From Ceratotherium simum simum (Eukaryota > Chordata > Mammalia > Perissodactyla > Rhinocerotidae), in NCBI RefSeq assembly GCF_000283155.1, contig NW_004454173.1, positions 8,974,607 through 9,038,606 of the forward strand: a stretch of DNA of 64,000 bases, read 5' to 3'. The translations under genes and the position numbers were made by a program. Below, piece by piece: positions 48,647-57,999 of the stretch; positions within the stretch are counted from its first letter, which is position 1, and each line of letters opens with the position of its first letter. The notes below the pieces were generated by a model. It saw only the letters and a program-made list of their open reading frames with translations. It was not told the DNA's origin and did no database searches.

Positions 48647-48826
48647 TCCCCTCTGAAGCCATTGGCTTCTTGTCTGCAGTTGGGGTCTTTATTGTTCTTC
48701 TGGCTGTCCTCTTCCTCTTCATCAACAAGAAGCTGTGTTTTGAAACGATAGGAGGTCTTCCATGTCTGGAGCAACGAGGGAAAAGAAAGCACCCTAAAGA
48801 CAAGACTGGGACCCACGAAGGCCTGG
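48647..48826 (+). CDS. SYT16: Internal coding exon: transmembrane anchor of a SYT14/SYT16-type synaptotagmin (probably SYT16)
   Basis: This 180-nt exon has 59 complete codons plus 2 bases at the start and 1 at the end, so it is phase 1 at both ends and removable without a frameshift. It reads SEAIGFLSAVGVF, then a hydrophobic run ending FLFINKK, then CFETIGGLPCL and a hydrophilic Lys/Arg/His-rich tail. Seen: one helix of about 20 hydrophobic residues followed at once by Asn-Lys-Lys, which favours an N-outside, C-cytoplasmic topology. Two cysteines lie on the cytoplasmic side and could be palmitoylated. Known: SYT14 has a very similar segment (GFLSAVGVF, INKK, CFE); SYT14 and SYT16 are C2-domain proteins of membrane traffic regarded as Ca2+-independent. 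Inference: the many differences from the highly conserved SYT14 point to SYT16. No C2-domain exon is present here. Alternatives are a diverged SYT14 or an unused relic exon, but the open frame, intact splice sites and symmetric phase argue against decay. Confidence 0.8.
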
Positions 48827-48832
48827 GTGAGC
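48827..48832 (+). promoter_or_regulatory. Splice donor of the synaptotagmin exon
   Basis: The junction reads CTGG|GTGAGC, close to the mammalian donor consensus, and leaves a phase-1 end (one G of a split codon). If the intron were retained, the frame would continue about 45 more codons and stop at about 48961. Confidence 0.8.
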
Positions 48833-49751
48833 ATTACGCTTCACGTTCTCCTGAGCATGGCAACTTGTTGTGGTTTGGGTCAGGGAGGGGTGTCATTGTT
48901 TCCAGGATGGGCCCCATTAAGAAATCACGTATGAGCTGTCTAACGCCACTGTGGTGGACGTGATGAATGGACATTACTAAAGAATACATTAGCTTTATCA
49001 AAGTCATGCTCTCCTTCGAGTTCCAAGAGCAGATGGGAAAAGGCTGACTACCACTTCCCGTCTTCTTAGCTTTTTACATGTCTATGTTGAATTTCCCTCT
49101 GATTAATGAAGAAAAAAATATTTTTTGATTGACAAGAGCCTTTATGTGTCTTACTGTCTTTATGTTGGAACAGTGTTGACATTTCACTTCAGTTAGCCAT
49201 TTTTGAGATTTTTGGTGCTAAGGACCACTCCCCACCTCATATGGCAGCATTCACTTTTCCAAAAAGAGGCTTTTACTCTTTGAGCTCACTGAATCTACTA
49301 TATCATTTACTAACTGCCTTCAGTTTGATGGGGGAGAAGAACATACTTAGAGAAATAATTGGCTTCATGCTCTTAAAGAACATATTCTATTTTCAGTTGC
49401 TGAAGTGTAGAACTTTGTGATACAGGATTTTATCAGAGTGATATTATCATCACGTGGAAGCTGGACATTTAAAGATAGTGCTCTTGTCTTACAGGTAACA
49501 GCTTTGCTCTTTTTTATCAGTCTGATTCTCATCCTCCTCTCTCTTAATGTAACTGGTGGAGGAATAATCTTATCTTATTTTTTTGAGCAGAGGCGAGGCC
49601 TTGAGAATACCCTCTAGTCATCCTACCTCCTGGGCATATTCTAAGTGAGCCTGGACCAAGGAGAATATTTGGTTTTTGATATGGCAGCTTTTGTAGTCAT
49701 GGTTCAGCTTTTTTGCTTCGTTATAAGAAAAGGTGTATTTAGGGATAAAAG

Positions 49752-50235
49752 TGTATTATCTATTGTTTCATAACAAATTACCCCAAAAACCTAAGTGCTT
49801 AAAACAACAAATATTTATTATTTTACAGTTTTTGAAGTTCACAAATTTGAGATTGGCTTAGTTGGGTTGTTATGGATGAGGGTTTTTCATGAGGCTGCAA
49901 TTAGAATGTCAGCTGCAGGCATTGGAAGGCTTGACTGGGGCTGGTGGACTCCCTTCCAGGATGGCAGAGGCCTCAGTTCCTATCCATGTGGAACCCTCCA
50001 CAGGGATATTTGAATGTATTTATGACATGGCAGCTGGCTTCTCCCAGAGTGAGAGATCCAGAGAGGAGAGCAAGGAGGAAGCCACAGTTCCTTGTATGAC
50101 CTGGAGTAGGAAGTCGTACATTGTCACTCCCACCACATTCACTAAGTACAGCCTATGCTCAGTGGAGAGGGAATTAGACTCCACTTTTGAAGGGAAGGGT
50201 ATCAAAGACTGCATGGGCATGTTTTAAAATAACCA
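49752..50235 (-). repeat. Antisense LTR-like repeat, same family as 2586-3100
   Basis: It begins 'tgtattatctattgtttcata', then 'acaaattaccccaaaaaccta', 'cttaaaacaacaaatatttat', 'catgaggctgcaattagaatg' and 'acatggcagctggcttctcc'. The 'gaggctgcarttagaatgtcag' block is shared with the copy near the window start. Open frames inside are artefacts. Confidence 0.7.
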
Positions 50236-50514
50236 TAGGAGAGAATAATGCGAGGGGTGTAAATTGCAGATCTGGCAATCTCTTGCTGCTGTTGCAATGG
50301 CCTTATTTTTTGAACTCCGCTTGGGACATCTGACTCATCTCCTGAAAATACAATGAAATATTTTAAATAGTTTATTAGGTGAAATTTGGGACTTAGAAGT
50401 GGTTTAGCCACTACTGTGTTAGCTGGGTTATAAGTGAGTGGGATGAAGGCTTCTGCTTCTGCTTGGTCATGGGGTGGTATGGAGGTACAATTCATAGCAA
50501 CTCTACTTTTCTCC

Positions 50515-50700
50515 CTTAAGCAGCTGACTGTCACTAGTTGTGTGATCTTGGCAAATTATGGAACCATTCTAAACTTCTGTTTCCTTATCTGCATCTTGGG
50601 ATTATCAATACATCCTTTATAGGGTTGATCTAGATTAATGAATTGATTTTATAAAGATACAAGCACGGTGCCTATGGTGAAAGCCCTGCTAGAACTTTAA
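50515..50700 (+). repeat. MIR SINE (sense)
   Basis: 'cactagttgtgtgatcttggc', 'ttctgtttccttatctgcatc', 'atagggttgatctagattaat' and 'atacaagcacggtgcctatgg' match the MIR order. Confidence 0.75.
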
Positions 50701-51299
50701 CGATTGCTGTGCAGCATCAACAAAATACCAGTCACAGCAATGGCTTCTAGAAATGACATCACACATAAACACATTGTATTCATTACTTAAATTGGGAGAT
50801 TAAAGTTGGTGATGTTTTCTCCTTTTTTCCTGTGTAAACTATAATGGGTACAAAGAATTAAGGTTAGAACTATTTAAGATATTTCCTTTGTGTCTTGTTT
50901 GACATGTTATCTGAGTATTTTAGAGACAATTATGAATTATACTTGCAAATAAGTTGAGGTTTGAAGATAATGTTGAAACAATAACAATAGAGTAACAAAC
51001 CGGAAGCTGTTAGCTCAAGAAACACTGAAAAATCCATGTGTCAAACTTAGAGTGGGGGAGCTTTAAAAATAGTTGAATCAGGAGAATCTCCAAATTATAA
51101 TGTCTAAGAAGCAAACACCTTCATTTTGACATTTCTCGTTTTAAAATTTTAATTATCATTGATCAAAAGTCTTTGAAAAATGTGCTTCTATCCAAGATTT
51201 TATCTAACTTTTGATATTCTCCTTAATTAGCATCCTCAGAGCACTGATTTCCAGTGAAGTTGGGATGTTCTTAACATATTTTGACAAATGCAGAGAAGT

Positions 51300-51500
51300 A
51301 AGGGAGGCAGCCTGGTGTGGCGGAAGGAAGCACAGTGCAGACAGCCAGAGCTTAGTTTTGCCACTAATTGGCCGTGATATTTTGGGAAGCTCACTTCACC
51401 ACTCGGCCTTAAGTCCTCATGTGCAAATTGATGAATCTGGACTAGGTTTCTCCCAATTCCTTTTGTGCGATCCTGTTTGATTCTTAAGGTTACCATTAGC
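51300..51500 (+). repeat. MIR SINE (sense)
   Basis: 'ggcagcctggtgtggcggaag', 'cagccagagcttagttttgcc', 'ctcatgtgcaaattgatgaat' and 'tctggactaggtttctccca' match the MIR head and body. Confidence 0.75.
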
Positions 51501-51581
51501 AATGTCTTCTCTAGGTCTCAGTCTGTGAATGGAAGAGGCCTAATAAAAATGATTAAAAATCAACTAGACCATCCTATTCTT

Positions 51582-51665
51582 AGGTTGAACTACATGAAAT
51601 TGCCATTTTTATAGATCAAAAAATGGCTAAATATCAGCAAACTAATCATTATAATCTAATATACG
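51582..51665. repeat. Partial MITE-like element related to 56600-56659
   Basis: 'ttaggttgaactacatgaaat' matches the left end of the small hairpin element at 56600. A matching right end was not found, so this copy is truncated or diverged. Confidence 0.45.
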
Positions 51666-51832
51666 TGGGGGTCTAAGGAATAAAATAAAATAATTCTTTT
51701 TATTTGTGTGTTAATATCAGAGAGGCAGGAGTGATGATTTATTTTCTGAACCCATTGTGCAAAATAATTTACCTGACAAACATACCTTGCCTTATTTTAG
51801 ACTATATATTTTTCAAAGTTCAAAAAAATTTA

Positions 51833-52027
51833 GGGCCAGGCCCGGTGGCCTAGTGGTTAAGCTCGGTGTGCTCCACTTAGCAGGCCTGGGTTCAGTTCCC
51901 AGGCACGGACCTACACCACTCAGCTGTCAGTGGCCACGCTGTGGCGGCAGTTCACATACAAAAAGAGGAAGATTGGCAGCAGATGTTAGCTCAGGGTCAA
52001 TATTCTTCAGCAAAAAAAAAAAAAAAG
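51833..52027 (+). mobile_element. ERE-type SINE (sense), complete, exact 11-bp duplication
   Basis: The head 'gggccaggcccggtggcctag' with A-box-like 'tagtggttaagctcgg' and B-box-like GGTTCAGTTCC is followed by 'cggacctacaccactcagctg', 'gccacgctgtggcggcagttc' and 'gatgttagctcagggtcaata', ending in A-rich tail. AAAAAAATTTA flanks both sides (51822-51832 and 52028-52038). A 160-codon frame across it is an artefact. Confidence 0.95.
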
Positions 52028-53105
52028 AAAAAAATTTACATATATCATTCTATCTAGATTTAGTTAAGGGGAGAAAGAAACTGAAACTGTTTCTTCCTAA
52101 TAACACAGGTAATAATAATAATTGGATAATGATAATTGGTTATCATTATTTAGTGTTTACTGTTGCCACACACCTGCTAAGTACGTTACATGCATTATTT
52201 GATTTCTTTAAGCAAAGTCCTAGTGTTGTTCATCGATAGTGATTGCTTGGGGGGAAGGGTGGATACCACTTGGAACAAAGAAGCCATTATTCAACTTTGA
52301 GATAAAGACTTGATTAAAAATAAAATTTCCATAGTGAGATGATAGTTTTTAACGAAGGCTAGCTTTGAGAGAGAGAGTGAGAGAAGAATTTTGATTTTCT
52401 GTTTTTTTCCCCCCTCAAAAGCTTTCTTTACATATCAAAGGCAACATTTAGAAGTTGGAGCAAAGAGCTTCATTTTAAGAGGCACAATGTAGAAAGGATA
52501 GAGGATGTGATATGAGGGCAGTTCCTCCCAGGCAGGGAGGAGAAGAAGAAAGGGCAGCCCTGGTGGGAAAGATAACAGGGAAAGAGATTCGGAGGGCTTG
52601 AGATGTTGCCTGGACCCCGAGGAGGGTGGCGGATGTGCACTGGGGTCTGAGTGGTTGTGGTGAGAAGATCAGAATCCAGCATGGCCTGAGGAAGAGGCGG
52701 AAAGCAGAGTGCCCTTTGGAACCGTGGCAGGAGACTGCCTCACACGTGTCCCGTGCAGGCCTAGAGAGGCTGTAGGGGTGGAACATACTGGTGGGAATGG
52801 AAGGAGAGAGAATTTGAGAAGACTCCCCCCACAGTTCCTCAGTGAGTAGTTCATGTCCCACAGGGGTTTTAGAGGTTTCTGCATGACCCTGTGGGGAGGA
52901 GGAGAAGACAGCAGAGGAATAAGAGTCAATGCACCTGCCAGGGAGTTGTTGCAACAACTCCTGTTGTTACTCCAGGCCTCCTGGAGTCAGGCCGGCTTCA
53001 TGGGCATGCAAGCTGTCCAGTTGCGCAGGGCCTCATGCCCTGGAAGGGACCCTGTGCTTGGTTTAATACTCTGCTGTTGCTGTCTTAAAATTCTTAATGA
53101 TTTTT

Positions 53106-53344
53106 TTTTTTCTTGTGAGGAAGATCGGCCCTGAGCTAACATCTGCCAATCCTCCTCTTTTTGCTGAGGGAGACTGGCCCTGGGCTAACATCCATGCCCA
53201 TCTTCCTCTACTTTATATGGGACACCACCACAGCATGGCTTGACAAGCGGTGCTTCGGTGCGCGCCCCGGATCCCAACCTGCGAACCCGGGGCTGCGGCA
53301 GCAGAGCACGAGTACTTAACCACTTGCGCCACTGGGCCAGGCCC
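53106..53344 (-). mobile_element. ERE-type SINE (antisense), complete, exact 14-bp duplication
   Basis: T-run, two 'gaggaagatcggccctgagct'-type units, 'gacaccaccacagcatggctt', antisense B-box region 'ggatcccaacctgcgaaccc' and the head 'cgccactgggccaggccc'. TCTTAATGATTTTT is repeated on both sides (53092-53105 and 53345-53358). Confidence 0.95.
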
Positions 53345-54054
53345 TCTTAATGATTTTTGAACCGAGGGCCCTGCATTTTCACTTTGCCTTGGGTCTTGCA
53401 AATTAGGTAGCTTGTGTTGTCTGGGGTGATCACCAGGAGCTACTGCAGGTAGGGGTACTTCACAGGGGATGCTGTAGGGGCAGAGGCCGATTCCTCTGGA
53501 GGTCAGGGGAGCCGGCAGGGGGGAGCAGCGGCACATCCTGGTGAATAAGCTTACATCTCCACTCCCTGATGGACGGGAACATGGGGGTGGGAGTGGTAAT
53601 CCCCAAGACGGATTATATCTCCAAAATGAAATTGACCAAATTACTTTGGGTGGGCAAGTTGAAGTTTAATTTCTCAACACTGAGCATGGGAAGGGGGGCT
53701 ACAGAGAAAGACAGGAGTGCTGTGAGACAGCATGGAGACAACTTTTGTACATTTAGGCAGTGCTAGTACTCACCTGGTGCTCAGCAGTAAGGCTGCGCCA
53801 GGTGGAGCTCAGAAGTAAGGTGGTTAGAATGTGACAATTTTTTCCCACCAGGTGGTAAAAAGGCCCAGCTGACTGGTCCCTCCCCAAGACCACGCCCACC
53901 TCTTCACCTGCGGCTAAGTGATTAACTTCGGTCCACCAGTGGCCTCCCACCCGCCCCGGTTCCTTCTGCTTGGGCCATGATGGCTGCTGTTGTCAAATAT
54001 TTTTTTATTTCACTTCTGCATTTAGGTCAGAGTATGTTCAGGTACAAGTTTCCC

Positions 54055-54200
54055 ACTACACAACTCAATAATTAAGTACTATTATCATCCCTATTTTATA
54101 GATGAGGAAACTGCGGATTTGAGAGATGATTTTTTTTCCCAAGCTATTAAGTGGCAAAGTTGGGGCTCATATTCAAACCTGCCTAATGCCAGAGGCTAAG
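54055..54200 (+). repeat. MIR SINE fragment (sense)
   Basis: 'ctattttatagatgaggaaac', 'tgcggatttgagagatgattt' and 'aagctattaagtggcaaagtt' are the MIR core; the 5' end is missing. Confidence 0.75.
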
Positions 54201-54324
54201 ATTGTAATTGCACTATTTTTCTGCCCACCTAATTTTCTCAACTCAATCTACTATTTCATGCTTTTGAACTTCTGGGATGAGAAAAAACAAGGGAAAGGAG
54301 GGTTTGGTGGATGGTTTGGTGGAC

Positions 54325-54626
54325 AATGTGTCAGCAGGTCCACACTCTCTTCTGGCTTCTGGTGGCTGCCGTCCATCCTTGGTCTTCTTTGGCTTGTGGC
54401 GCATCACTCTGGTCTCTGCCTCCATCTTCACACTGCCACCTTCTGTGTGTGTCTGTCCTCTCTGTGCCACTTATCACTGGTAGGTCTCATCCTAATAATC
54501 CAGGAAGATCTCCTCACCTCAAGATCCTTGACTTAATTACTCAGCAAAGACCCTTCCAACATTCACAGGTTCCAGGGATTAGGACATGGACATATCTTTT
54601 TGGGGGGCTACCATTCAGCCCACTAT
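54325..54626 (-). repeat. MLT1-type MaLR LTR fragment (antisense)
   Basis: 'cttctggcttctggtggctgc', 'tggcttgtggcgcatcactc', 'aataatccaggaagatctcc', 'cattcacaggttccagggatt' and 'gggctaccattcagcccacta' match the second half of the antisense LTR; the first part is missing or unrecognisable. Confidence 0.8.
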
Positions 54627-54778
54627 AAGGGGAGAGGAGGTGGAAGCCTCAGGTGGGAGGGGTTTTCAATCATTCCAAATTAGGAGAGTTGATGAAGAGT
54701 TGGATGCAAGATTCGCCTGTCTCCATTTTCCTCAAACGTGGTATTCCCCACTCCCCATCTGGGGTTAGTGTGATTCTT

Positions 54779-55030
54779 TTTTTTTTTTTTTTTTTTGGTG
54801 AGGAAGATTGGTCCTGAGCTAACATCTGTTGCCAATCTTCCTCTTTTTTGCTTGAGGAAGGTTGGCCCTGAGCTAACATCGGTGCCAATCTTCCTCTGTT
54901 TTGTATGTGGGTCACCACCACAGCATGGCTTGATGAGTGGTGTAGGACCGTGCCTGGGCTCTGAACCTGGGAACCCAGGCCACTGAAGTGGAGCGTGTGA
55001 ACTTAACCACTACGCCACTGGGCCAGCCCC
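54779..55030 (-). mobile_element. ERE-type SINE (antisense), complete, exact 12-bp duplication
   Basis: T-run, 'gaggaagattggtcctgagct', 'aacatctgttgccaatcttcc', a second copy of that unit, 'caccaccacagcatggcttga', then 'taaccactacgccactgggcc'. AGTGTGATTCTT occurs on both sides (54767-54778 and 55031-55042). Confidence 0.95.
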
Positions 55031-55549
55031 AGTGTGATTCTTACAAAGAGAAAGAACAAAAGCTTGTCAGATATTTATGATATAGACTGTAATCAGCCGT
55101 CAGGGTGCTTTCCAACTGTAAACCCATTTGAACTACACTGGATCTCAATCTTGGGAAGCTTTGAAAAAATACCAGCACCCAAATCCCACTGCAAACTAAT
55201 TAAATTAGAATAGGGAGTGACCGGGCAAGCTATATAGCTTTATAAAGAATACTGTGACTTAAAGCTGTTGCCTGGGTGGCATGCCACTAATGGAAGGTTC
55301 ATTGCTAACTTCCCTTTTCAGGTCCGGAAGGGAAGCCCTTGAGCAGAGTGTTAACACTGGCCCAATCCACCTTTGCTTCTGCCCACGAAGTGTCCACCTG
55401 GTGGTTCCCCACATATTTCCCTCCCTGACTAGTTCAGTTCAGTTCTACCTTGGTCAGCAAGCAAACTTTTTCCTTCAGGATGCTTGCCCTTCTACCACCC
55501 CATATATACCATGACACTACCAGCAGTTTACTTCTGCACAGGGGTTTAA

Positions 55550-56590
55550 AAAAATAAGATATTTGGAAAACATGTCTACTTGATAAGATTATTCAAAGTT
55601 GTCCAATTACAACTAATTCTAATTTATATTCAAGATTCTGAGAGTTTTACAAATTTTTAGTGAATTTGACCAAAAGAGAAGAGTTTGACATATGACTTGC
55701 AGTGTTTTCTCAATAATGTAGACTACACTCCATTTTCCTTTTATGCTTGAATAAGAAAGAGCAATGACAAATTTTACAAAATGGGATCAATCAGGATCTG
55801 AAAGAGATGTAAAAATAAAAATGTGAAGTATACTGGCTGCCACATATGGATGGTTTTACTCTTTTATCTTTTTATTTTTTTGGCTCCTTGAGATGGAGAG
55901 GGGCATTTAGCCATGTGCCCATCTTACAGTTGTAAATAACCAGCATCAGCATCTTTATACTTCACATTTAGTATGGTTGATTAATTAAATACAGGCAGAA
56001 AAAGGTGTTTTTAAGGATAGTGTAACAGCAGTACAATCCCTACTCTTCTTGACTGGGAGGTTTTGGTTGTGTCTTTAGCAGCATATATTCTTTTACCTGT
56101 ATGGACCCAGAGTCCAGGGTTTTTCATCTGCAGGTCTATGTAGTGGTTTTGGGTTTGGACTACTCAGATCAATTTTAAATGAATCAAATATTTGGAAATT
56201 AAAAAAAGGCTCAATATTCCCCTCTCCCATTTTTCTAATGGGATAGTTAACACCTCTAAATGCTACTGAAGTGCTTTTTATACACTTTACACACTTTTGG
56301 ATTACACAATGATTTGTTTTAGAGTTAAGGATTGGGTAGTCTTCAGATAGTTGAAATCTTCTACCCCTCACCTTCCGTTTACTTGTACCTTTTTGTCCTG
56401 AAATTGTGCGATGAATGGAACAGCTCCTCTATGCTTCTTGTGTCATCCTTCCCCTTCCCCAATGGGCATATGCAAAACAAGACCCACCTTGGAGGGTGGT
56501 ACCTAGAGTGGAAGACACACTTGTTAACAATCTACATTGAAAAGTATCTTCTGATTTTAATGCTTAATTTGTGTATAAAACACATTTCTC
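55550..56590. other. Unassigned intronic stretch
   Basis: No repeat family or exon recognised. The sequence is AT-rich with scattered short open frames on both strands. Confidence 0.3.
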
Positions 56591-56599
56591 CATGTTATA

Positions 56600-56659
56600 T
56601 TAGGTTGAACTCTATGAAATTGTTTTTTTAGGTTGGAAGTTTTATATGGTTCAACCTAA
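56600..56659. mobile_element. 60-bp MITE-like DNA element with perfect 11-bp inverted ends and TA target duplication
   Basis: The ends are TTAGGTTGAAC and GTTCAACCTAA, exact inverted complements, flanked by TA on both sides (56598-56599 and 56660-56661), the target duplication of mariner/Tc1-type elements. It has no coding capacity. A partial relative lies at 51582. Confidence 0.75.
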
Positions 56660-56892
56660 TACATGAGATGAAAACTTGAGAGTTAAGGAGCAGTAAAAGT
56701 TTGTTTGAATATCAGGACAAGCCTTGGTATATCTCAGTATGGTGTCTAGGTACTTGTTTTAATGACTTGATTAAGACACAAGTAGTTGAAAATATTCTCA
56801 ATGAGCCTATCAAAGTATGACTAATGGAACCATGTTTGATGGGTACCAATTTTAAAGAACCCACTTGAGAAGTTACTGGCTTGAGAATGTTC

Positions 56893-57010
56893 ATTCATCC
56901 ATTCAGAATTATTTATTGGGAACCTATGTTTTGTTACACAGTGTGCTAAGTGCTGGAAATAAAATGATGAAAAAGAGAAATGTAGTCCCTACTCTCTTGG
57001 AAATTATATT
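56893..57010 (-). repeat. L2 3' region (antisense)
   Basis: 'cattcatccattcagaattat', 'ttattgggaacctatgttttg', 'gtgtgctaagtgctggaaata' and 'gtagtccctactctcttgg' follow the antisense L2 3' order. Confidence 0.65.
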
Positions 57011-57169
57011 TTTTGGATAAAGACAGACAAAAACAAAAGTGAAAGTAAAGAGGCAGATAATTATGGTTTGTTATAAATGCTATAAGGGCCTAAAATAAAG
57101 AATAATTGACAGGATGGAGAGGTTAACTTGAGATAGGGTTGAGCACATCTTGCTCATTGCTGGGTAGAG

Positions 57170-57664
57170 AAAGAGAGAGATACACACACATACAATATAT
57201 TGGTTTTGTTTCTCTGAGAGTCCTCACTAGCCCACTCCCGATGGCCACTACAGACTTTTCAGTTGTATATATGTATGTGTGTATATATATGTAGAGAGAG
57301 AATTTAAGGAATAAGCTTATGTGATTATGGAGGCTGGCAAATCTAAAATCTGCAGGGTGGGCCGATAGGCTAGAGACCCAGGGAAAAGCTGATGACCTGA
57401 TGATGTTGCAGTTGAAGTCTGAAGGTTATCTTCTGGCAGAATTCCTTCTCAAGGGAGGTCAGTCTTTGTTCTGTTAAGGAGTTCAACAGAGTGGATGAGG
57501 TCCACCCATGTTATGGAGGGCAGTCTGATTTACCTAAGGTCCACCATTTTAAGTGTTAATCTCATCCACAAAAAACACCCTCACAGAAATATCCAGAGTA
57601 AGGTTTGATCAAATACCTGGGTTCTGTGGCCCAGCCAAGTTGACACATAAAATTAACCATCACA
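57170..57664. repeat. LTR-like repeat with its terminal segment inverted
   Basis: 57268-57664 is antisense: 'tggaggctggcaaatctaaaa', 'gatgttgcagttgaagtctga', 'ggatgaggtccacccatgtta', ending 'gacacataaaattaaccatca'. 57170-57227 reads in the opposite sense: 'ttggttttgtttctctgagag' and 'tcctcactag' are the sense 3' terminus. The two parts are separated by about 40 bases of 'gtatatatgtatgtg'-type sequence. Confidence 0.6.
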
Positions 57665-57734
57665 GGATCTTACTTAGCATCTGTGTTTGTGTTCTTGTTT
57701 CCTTCAGGGTATTATGGTAGGGAGGTTGAGAAGA

Positions 57735-57900
57735 GATCTTTATTTTTAAAAAAATCTTTTCATTGTGGAAATTTTCAAACATATAGGAAAGTAGAGAGAG
57801 AATTGTATAATGAACCCCATGTGCCCATCACCCAGCTTCAACAATTAATAACAAAGACAATTCATTTCTAAATTATACTCTATTGTCTCCATTTCCTTGT
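57735..57900 (-). repeat. L1 3' fragment (antisense)
   Basis: 'tcattgtggaaattttcaaac', 'aaagtagagagagaattgtat', 'aatgaaccccatgtgcccatc' and 'acccagcttcaacaattaata' are standard antisense L1 tail motifs. Confidence 0.85.
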
Positions 57901-57999
57901 TTTCCTTGTTCAAGAAGGAATAGATCTGTTCCTTTAAAATCTCCATCCTTTACTACTTGTTTTCTTACAACTTAGAGGATAGATTGTAGTCACATGCTC

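Noticed and set aside
51757..52239. A 160-codon frame on the + strand
   Set aside because: Its central part is a complete ERE SINE with target duplications; no protein family matches.
52475..53134. GC-richer stretch with overlapping frames of 86-160 codons, considered as a promoter or exon
   Set aside because: CpG is not enriched by eye, no splice pair bounds a frame, and the peptides are Pro/Ser-rich with no motif.
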